A program made the position numbers and the translations under genes. A stretch of 64,000 nt of DNA from JAZKFT01 sp963845495. GTDB lineage: Bacteria > Bacteroidota > Bacteroidia > Chitinophagales > Chitinophagaceae. This document shows positions 58,664-64,000 of the stretch, in pieces (the first letter of the stretch is position 1; every line of letters starts with the position of its first letter). The DNA is taken from contig CAWJTH010000039.1 of the NCBI GenBank assembly GCA_963845495.1, positions 62,001 through 126,000 on the forward strand, given 5' to 3'. Under the pieces are notes generated by a model that saw only the letters and a program-made list of their open reading frames with translations, searched no databases and was not told the DNA's origin.

Positions 58664-59884
58664 TTACGCCTTATTTTTAATATTAGGCAAAAAGCCAGTA
58701 AAAATTCCAATTAAAGGCAGAAAAGAACAGATATGAAAAATATGTGCGATACTGGTGTGATCGGCAATTCGCCCTAAAATAGCCGATCCTAAACCACCCA
58801 TGCCAAAGGCAAAACCAAAAAACAAGCCCGAAACCATACCTACTTTTCCGGGAATTAATTCTTGCGCATATACAAGTATCGCAGAAAATGCTGATGCAAG
58901 GATTACGCCGATGATACCGGCCAAAATGCCTGTCCAAAATAAATTGGCGTAAGGCAACAACAAGGTGAATGGCGCAACGCCCAAAATAGAAATCCAAATA
59001 ACATATTTACGGCCAAAACGATCGCCAAGTGGACCGCCAATCAACGTTCCCGCGGCTACAGCTCCCAGAAAAATAAATAAATATAATTGAGATTGCTGAA
59101 CGGTTACATGAAACTTATCGATCATATAAAACGTAAAATAACTAGTCATACTGCTGAGGTAAAAATATTTTGAAAATATTAAAACCAATAAAATGATAAT
59201 TGAAAAAACGACCTTGCCTTGCGATAATTGGGGCTGGTTATCTGCTATATTTTTTAACGATTTTGCAGCTCGTAGTTCTAAATGTCCTTTGTACCATTTC
59301 GCTATTTGAAACAAAATAAAAATGCCAAGAATAGCAGCTAACGCAAACCAGATAATATTTTGTTGACCGTACGGAATAATAATAACGGCTGCTAATAACG
59401 GGCCCAATGCGCTGCCCGAATTACCGCCCAACTGAAAAATGGATTGTGCCAAACCGCGTTTTCCGCCCGACGCCATGTACCCGATGCGGGAAGATTCTGG
59501 ATGAAAAATGGAAGAACCAATGCCTACAAAAGCCACCGCAAACAACAGCATGGGATAATTAGAAGCCCTTGACAACAATATTAAACCACACAAAGTAAAA
59601 GTCATGGCAATGGGCAAAGAATAGGGTCGTGGGGTTTTGTCAGTAAAATAACCTACAAAAGGTTGAAATATAGAGGCAGTGAGTTGGTAAGTAAGCGTAA
59701 TCATCCCAATTTGGCTAAAATCCAAATGAAAACTTTGCCTTACCAGCGGATAAATAGATGGAATAAGCGATTGCAGCATATCGTTTAACAAATGCGATAA
59801 ACTGATAGCAAAAAGAATGGAGTAAACTGTTTTTTGAACCGTCTTTTTGGGGTCAACTTCTATAGATAACGGTGAATTGCTCAT
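58664..59884 (-). CDS. MFS transporter, fosmidomycin-resistance (Fsr) type
   Basis: A 406-residue 12-helix major facilitator. It begins LSHLLNDMLQSLIPSIYPLV, carries TLTYQLTASIFQPFVGYFTD and the diagnostic SIFHPESSRIGYMASGGKRG and LGGNSGSALGPLL, matching the Fsr group. Fsr exports fosmidomycin in E. coli; here the natural substrate is unknown. It starts 35 nt after the gntR stop on the same strand, so both form an operon and the regulator probably controls the transporter in response to its substrate. Confidence 0.9.
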   Translation of the reverse strand: MSNSPLSIEVDPKKTVQKTVYSILFAISLSHLLNDMLQSLIPSIYPLVRQSFHLDFSQIGMITLTYQLTASIFQPFVGYFTDKTPRPYSLPIAMTFTLCGLILLSRASNYPMLLFAVAFVGIGSSIFHPESSRIGYMASGGKRGLAQSIFQLGGNSGSALGPLLAAVIIIPYGQQNIIWFALAAILGIFILFQIAKWYKGHLELRAAKSLKNIADNQPQLSQGKVVFSIIILLVLIFSKYFYLSSMTSYFTFYMIDKFHVTVQQSQLYLFIFLGAVAAGTLIGGPLGDRFGRKYVIWISILGVAPFTLLLPYANLFWTGILAGIIGVILASAFSAILVYAQELIPGKVGMVSGLFFGFAFGMGGLGSAILGRIADHTSIAHIFHICSFLPLIGIFTGFLPNIKNKA

Positions 59885-59918
59885 AACTAATATTTTAAAG
59901 TCGTTTTAATGAAATATT

Positions 59919-60587
59919 TTATTGAGACACATGGCCAATAATTTTTGCAGCAGTATTCCAGGCCTTTTTGGGATCGCCGGCAATAATGTTTTTGAGTAGC
60001 TGTTCGTGCAAATGATAGCTACTTTCAAAAGCCTGTGTATTTGTGTAAATATTTAAAAACCATTTTTTGAGATGAATGGAAGTAGTTTTATACAATTCGG
60101 CCAAAATTTCATTTTTTGAAGCTTCCGCAATGGCAATGTGAAATTGAACATCTGCCTCCACGCAATCTTCCAACAAACCAGCCGCCGCCGCTGCTTTGCG
60201 ATGTTCCAAGTGTTTTTTTATGGCTAGAATATCTTTTTCTGAACGATGTGCGGCAGCCTTTTCGGCAATTTTCATTTCCAGTAACTGTCGCACTTCGTCC
60301 AAATCTTGGATATTGGCACGCTTCAAACGTTGATCCATCGGTTCGCGACTGACGGTTGTTTGCTCCACAAAAGTGCCAACACCTTGTTGTACCCGCAACA
60401 AACCAGAATTGGTCAATATTTTTACCGCTTCGCGAATAGTGGAACGCCCAACCCCAAATTGCTTCATCAATTCGGGCTCTATCGGCAATTTTTCATTTAC
60501 CTTATAATGCCCCAGTGAAACTTGCTGCTGTAACCGAGCGGCAATTTCATCTGCCAAAGATTTTTTTGTTACCATCGGTTTTAACAT
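59919..60587 (-). CDS. FadR-type GntR transcriptional regulator
   Basis: A 222-residue regulator: winged helix-turn-helix (LADEIAARLQQQVSLGHYKV, then GVGRSTIREAVKILTNSGLLRV) and a C-terminal all-helical FCD domain (DEVRQLLEMKIAEKAA, with ligand-site His in FHIAIAEASKN and LHEQLLKNI). The FCD fold usually binds a small acid through a metal. A perfect 9-bp palindrome lies just upstream of its ATG, consistent with autoregulation. It leads the gntR-MFS operon; the ligand is unknown. Confidence 0.92.
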   Translation of the reverse strand: MLKPMVTKKSLADEIAARLQQQVSLGHYKVNEKLPIEPELMKQFGVGRSTIREAVKILTNSGLLRVQQGVGTFVEQTTVSREPMDQRLKRANIQDLDEVRQLLEMKIAEKAAAHRSEKDILAIKKHLEHRKAAAAAGLLEDCVEADVQFHIAIAEASKNEILAELYKTTSIHLKKWFLNIYTNTQAFESSYHLHEQLLKNIIAGDPKKAWNTAAKIIGHVSQ

Positions 60588-60588
60588 A

Positions 60589-60613
60589 AATTCATCATAT
60601 CATCTGATGAATT
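60589..60613. promoter_or_regulatory. Candidate operator of the gntR-MFS operon
   Basis: AATTCATCA (60589-60597) and TGATGAATT (60605-60613) form a perfect inverted repeat around a 7-bp centre. It lies between the -7 element and the ATG, where a bound repressor would block transcription. Confidence 0.65.
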
Positions 60614-60614
60614 G

Positions 60615-60645
60615 CAAATGTAAAACACTTTCTTATTGCATCAAA
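60615..60645 (-). promoter_or_regulatory. Predicted promoter of the gntR-MFS operon
   Basis: On the leftward strand TTTG (60642-60645), exactly 19 bp, then TACATTTG (60615-60622). This is the best full-consensus promoter in the window. Confidence 0.75.
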
Positions 60646-60698
60646 AAATTATCTCTTATTTATTTTTGGTACTTTCTAAATCATGTACGCAACAAACT

Positions 60699-60737
60699 AA
60701 AACCCATTTTAAAATTGACGATTTTAAAATGGGTTTT
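60699..60737 (-). terminator. Terminator after bshC
   Basis: AAAACCCATTTTAAAAT (60699-60715) pairs perfectly with 60721-60737; a modest T-rich tail follows on the leftward strand. Confidence 0.75.
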
Positions 60738-60759
60738 AGTTATTCGGATTAATGTAGAT

Positions 60760-62361
60760 TTATTCCGAAATGGAAAGAATGGCAAATTGCTGTTCAAGAC
60801 CTAAAGAATATTGCAATAAAACATCCAATAACTCAAATCCATATTTTGCGAAATATGGCATAAAATTATCGACCCTTTCTTGCAAATTACCGCTTGGATA
60901 AATTTGATTTTTAAATTTTTCTATTTGATTTTTGGCATCCGAAAATTTTCTTTTTTCGGCACGCAGCATTTTCTTTTCCAATGCACCAAGCTTTTTTAAA
61001 GCCTGGGTTTGTAACGAACAAATATGCTGTTGCAAAGTTGGGTCGATAGAATTCGCCGAGGAAGATATTTCTCGATAAACAGATGCTACTCTATTTTTTT
61101 CTTCACTTAAATTTAATTTATTGGAAGAATTTTTTTGTATGAATTCGTTTAATAAATCTTGGTGGCTTTTAAATAAATCTTTAAATTCCAGTGCTAATTT
61201 TTCTTTTAATAAAATTGATTTATTTTCCAACAATAAAAAAGAATTTCGTAAAATTAATATAGGATATGGAACACCAACAGCTTTAAAAACATCTTTTAAT
61301 TCAAGCCAATAAGCCAGTTCGCCACCACCACCAATAAATGCGATATTCGGTAAAACCATTTCTTGAAAAACGCCTCTTAAAATAACATTGGCACTAAATC
61401 GTTCAGGATGATTTTCAAGCTCCTGTAATATTTCTGGTTCAGTAAAAGAAAGCTGTTTATTTAATATCTCGTATTTTGTATCTCGTATTTCGATTCTGTT
61501 CCGTTGCCCATCATCGCTTAAATAAAACATGTTGATATCTCGTCCAGAAGCTTGCACTTTGTAGTGTTCGCCAATAGCGTTGGTTGTTTTTTCAACCAAC
61601 TTATGCGAGAATTGTTCGGTCAATTCTTTTTTCACCACATCGTTGAAAAGCCGCTTCAGTACTGCATTGTCGGGTATTAAAACCAACAAACCAAATTGTT
61701 TAAACAACTCATTTACTAAATATAAAGTAGCTTGTTGAATATTGGTATTTCTCGAATAAGCTTGCTTGCATAAATCCACCATTTGTTTACCAAAAGGCAA
61801 ATTTCCAAACTCACCTTGCAAGCGTTCTATTATTTTTTCTAAGCCCTTCGTATGCATTCTGCCAACAGCCCCAATTTGGTTGGTTTCCCATTCTACCTTT
61901 TCGCCATCTAAATTTATGTGGCCTAATTCTTCCAAATCCGCATCTTCGCTACCCATGTAATAAATAGGCACAAAGTCATTTTCCGGCATTTGCTTTTTTA
62001 ATTCATTAGCCAATTTTATGGTGTGCAGGATTTTATAAACAAAATATAAATGGCCGGTAAAAATATTGGGCTGATGAGCCGTGGTAATAGTGAAAGAATT
62101 ATTATTTAATAACTTTTGCAAATTAATTTCTTGCACATCGGATAAATTAAAACCAGCGTACTGCGTTCTTAATTCATTCACCAAAATTTTCCTATTAGTC
62201 GGGTAATTTTCCCTTTCTTTAATAGCCGCTTTAATTCCATCCAATGAAACAGGGTACTGATAAAATGGCTGTAATTTTTCATCGCCTTTTAAATAATCCA
62301 TGGCAATTTTTGAGAAAGAATGGGTGTCTTCGTAAGGCAAAAAATTACATTCAACTTTCAT
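60760..62361 (-). CDS. bshC: Bacillithiol biosynthesis cysteine-adding enzyme
   Basis: BshC adds cysteine to GlcN-malate in the last step of bacillithiol synthesis. The 533 residues include FTITTAHQPNIFTGHLYFVYK, the family block FVPIYYMGSEDADLEEL and IAFIGGGGELAYWLELK, with a coiled coil near the C-terminus. Length matches BshC. bshA and bshB are not in the window, but their presence elsewhere is implied. The upstream side is an eleven-heptad repeat that separates it from rimO. Confidence 0.94.
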   Translation of the reverse strand: MKVECNFLPYEDTHSFSKIAMDYLKGDEKLQPFYQYPVSLDGIKAAIKERENYPTNRKILVNELRTQYAGFNLSDVQEINLQKLLNNNSFTITTAHQPNIFTGHLYFVYKILHTIKLANELKKQMPENDFVPIYYMGSEDADLEELGHINLDGEKVEWETNQIGAVGRMHTKGLEKIIERLQGEFGNLPFGKQMVDLCKQAYSRNTNIQQATLYLVNELFKQFGLLVLIPDNAVLKRLFNDVVKKELTEQFSHKLVEKTTNAIGEHYKVQASGRDINMFYLSDDGQRNRIEIRDTKYEILNKQLSFTEPEILQELENHPERFSANVILRGVFQEMVLPNIAFIGGGGELAYWLELKDVFKAVGVPYPILILRNSFLLLENKSILLKEKLALEFKDLFKSHQDLLNEFIQKNSSNKLNLSEEKNRVASVYREISSSANSIDPTLQQHICSLQTQALKKLGALEKKMLRAEKRKFSDAKNQIEKFKNQIYPSGNLQERVDNFMPYFAKYGFELLDVLLQYSLGLEQQFAILSISE

Positions 62362-62382
62362 CGGAACCGAGATTAATTAAAA

Positions 62383-62459
62383 ATTATGAGTTATGAATTA
62401 TGGATTATGAGTTATGAACTATGGGTTATGAATTATGGATTATGAGTTAAAAATTAGAG
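62383..62459. repeat. Eleven heptads upstream of bshC
   Basis: ATTATGA, GTTATGA, ATTATGG, ATTATGA, GTTATGA, ACTATGG, GTTATGA, ATTATGG, ATTATGA, GTTAAAA and ATTAGAG are contiguous. The words match those of the inverted module at 28387-28539. Confidence 0.9.
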
Positions 62460-62504
62460 GCTGGTATTTGGAATTTTTATTTTTAAATTTTTACTTTTAA
62501 ATTT

Positions 62505-63821
62505 TTAATTCCCGTAATAAACTTCTCCTTCCAAATCATAATCATGTGCTTTAATTATTTTCACATTTACAAAACTTCCAATGGGCAATAATCTTTTTGA
62601 AGTAATAATTACTTCGTTATCTACCTCAACACTATCAAATTCGGTACGCCCTAAATATTTACCAGCTTCTTTCTTATCAATTAAAACCTTAAATATTTTA
62701 CCAACTTTTTCTTGGTTTTTTTCGTAAGAAATTTCTTGCTGCACTTCCATTATTTCTTGCGCCCGGCGTTCTTTTTCTTCCGCAGGAATTTCATCAGCCA
62801 GTTCATAAGCGCTTGTACCTTCTTCGTGGCTGTATTGAAAAATTCCGACCCTATCAAAACGCATTTTTTGCAAAAAGGTTTTCAATTCTTCCACATCTTC
62901 CAAGGTTTCGCCGGGATAACCGGTTATAAGCGTTGTGCGCAAACAAATATCTGGCATGCGTTCACGTATTTCACCGATCAACGCTTCCATTTCTTCGCGG
63001 GTTATTTGGCGCTTCATGCTTTTTAGTACAGCATTTGCCGCGTGTTGCAAAGGCATATCCAAATAATTACAAATATTCGGGTGACGTTTTATGGCATCAA
63101 TTATTTCAATCGGAAATTTGGATGGATATGCGTAATGCAACCGGATCCATTGCAACCCCTCAACGGCAGCCAATTGGTCTAGCAGTTCGGGCAGCATTCT
63201 TTTTTTATAAATATCTAAGCCATAATAAGTTAGCTCTTGCGCAATCAGCATTATTTCTTTTACCCCGCCTTTTACCAAACGTTTGGCTTCGGCCACCAAT
63301 TCTTCCATCGGCTTGCTTACGTGTTGGCCACGCATCAGCGGGATGGCGCAAAACGAGCAAGTGCGGTTGCATCCCTCGCTAATTTTTAAATAAGCATAAT
63401 GTTTTGGCGTACTCAATAATCTTTCGCCCAATAATTCTGCTTTGTAGTCTGCGTCAAACACTTTTAGAATCATCGGTAATTCCATGGTTCCAAAAAAAGC
63501 GTCCACTTCTGGAATTTCGGCTTCCAAATTATTTTTGTAACGCTCACTTAAACAACCAGTTACGTATACTTTATCTAATTTGCCACGACGTTTTAATTCC
63601 ACTTGGCCCAAAATGGTTTCGATGCTTTCTTCTTTTGCCCGATCGATAAAACCGCAAGTGTTTACAATTACAATATTGTGGTCGCGTTTTTTATTTTCAT
63701 GTACAACATCAATATCATTTGCCTTTAGTTGGCCGCTCAATACTTCGCTATCAACCAAGTTTTTGCTGCAACCAAGGGTAATAATATTTACCTTGTCTCT
63801 TTGTAATGTTTTCGTCTTCAT
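62505..63821 (-). CDS. rimO: Ribosomal protein S12 methylthiotransferase
   Basis: RimO adds a methylthio group to an Asp of ribosomal protein S12, using two Fe-S clusters and radical SAM chemistry. The ATG at 63821 gives 438 residues (MKTKTLQRDKVNIITLGCSKN). UPF0004 Cys residues lie in LGCSKN, VNTCGF and VTGCLS. The radical SAM motif CNRTCSFC and a C-terminal TRAM domain are present. TACCTTTG at 63840-63847 on this strand is a good -7 element for this start, and excludes the longer frame. Confidence 0.95.
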   Translation of the reverse strand: MKTKTLQRDKVNIITLGCSKNLVDSEVLSGQLKANDIDVVHENKKRDHNIVIVNTCGFIDRAKEESIETILGQVELKRRGKLDKVYVTGCLSERYKNNLEAEIPEVDAFFGTMELPMILKVFDADYKAELLGERLLSTPKHYAYLKISEGCNRTCSFCAIPLMRGQHVSKPMEELVAEAKRLVKGGVKEIMLIAQELTYYGLDIYKKRMLPELLDQLAAVEGLQWIRLHYAYPSKFPIEIIDAIKRHPNICNYLDMPLQHAANAVLKSMKRQITREEMEALIGEIRERMPDICLRTTLITGYPGETLEDVEELKTFLQKMRFDRVGIFQYSHEEGTSAYELADEIPAEEKERRAQEIMEVQQEISYEKNQEKVGKIFKVLIDKKEAGKYLGRTEFDSVEVDNEVIITSKRLLPIGSFVNVKIIKAHDYDLEGEVYYGN

Positions 63822-63839
63822 CCAATAATTTATTGGCCG

Positions 63840-63847
63840 CAAAGGTA
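63840..63847 (-). promoter_or_regulatory. Predicted -7 element of rimO
   Basis: TACCTTTG on the leftward strand, ending 18 nt before the ATG at 63821. No correctly spaced TTG is seen. Confidence 0.5.
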
Positions 63848-64000
63848 ATGGAATTCGCAACCTTTGTATTTTTGGCACATAAATGGCTAAGTATTCGACA
63901 ATTAGCACATTACAAATACACTACTACTGCACATTCAAAGAATTATATTTAGTTATCCTTTTACAAAAGCTACGCTTAGGCTACCACAAATCAGCACCTT

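Overview
The window is chromosomal DNA of a Bacteroidota bacterium, most likely of the Chitinophagaceae type (family assignment is inference). The evidence is: type IX secretion genes (gldJ, porV), many upstream sequences matching the Bacteroidota promoter pattern TTG-N19/20-TAnnTTTG, a bacillithiol gene (bshC), GIN-domain, DUF4292 and DUF6515 proteins, and a TPP-riboswitch-controlled TonB receptor. Host DNA is AT-rich. One GC-rich IS1595-type insertion sequence (about 11.34-12.34 kb) stands out.

Layout. 0-9 kb: end of a DUF983 gene, a repeat patch (MITE-like element plus 26 copies of a 7-bp unit), murF and gldJ leftward, then porV, ispF, dut, a DUF4292 lipoprotein and an EnvC-like protein rightward. 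9-17 kb: an RRM RNA-binding protein, the rpsF-rpsR-rplI operon, a small lipoprotein, the IS, the GTPase genes der and era flanking a four-helix-bundle gene, initiator tRNA-fMet and a GIN-domain protein. 17-26.5 kb: TPP riboswitch and TonB receptor, a candidate toxin-antitoxin pair, mutS, START protein, SDR, a membrane protein and a zinc alcohol dehydrogenase. 26.9-31.2 kb: the conserved but functionally unresolved trio of circularly permuted ATP-grasp, alpha-E and transglutaminase proteins, plus a lipoprotein. 31.2-40.3 kb: ElaA-type acetyltransferase, M28 peptidase, GT2 glycosyltransferase with a flippase-like membrane protein, purU, a Doc toxin-antitoxin pair, proC, a PepSY-like protein and a transglutaminase-like protein. 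40.5-50.2 kb: pyrG, a beta-barrel protein, GNAT, a DUF6515 protein, a CBS/CorC membrane protein, GT2, rsmG, a metal-binding-type protein and a RelE/ParE locus whose toxin is frameshifted. 50.2-64 kb: smc, a conserved unknown protein, GT9, small envelope proteins, SprT-like protein, an AtpZ cluster, gntR-MFS, bshC and rimO.

Most genes are housekeeping: translation, ribosome assembly, cell wall, nucleotides, mismatch repair and chromosome segregation. The unusual content is mainly between genes. At about twenty loci the intergenic DNA is built of 7-bp-periodic words whose sequence differs from place to place. Four intergenic gaps of almost equal length (167-181 bp) are each nearly filled by a pair of inverted arms around a spacer of about 94-109 bp, and two of these are clearly related to each other. 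One 70-bp heptad tract lies inside the reading frame of a glycosyltransferase. A second repeat class pairs a two-hairpin motif with 15-bp tandem arrays and occurs twice.

Five genes (dut, an SDR, two GT2 genes and a GT9 gene) have a -7 promoter element ending only 3-5 nt before the ATG, which predicts leaderless mRNAs. All functional calls are from motif recognition by eye; no database search or structure prediction was run.
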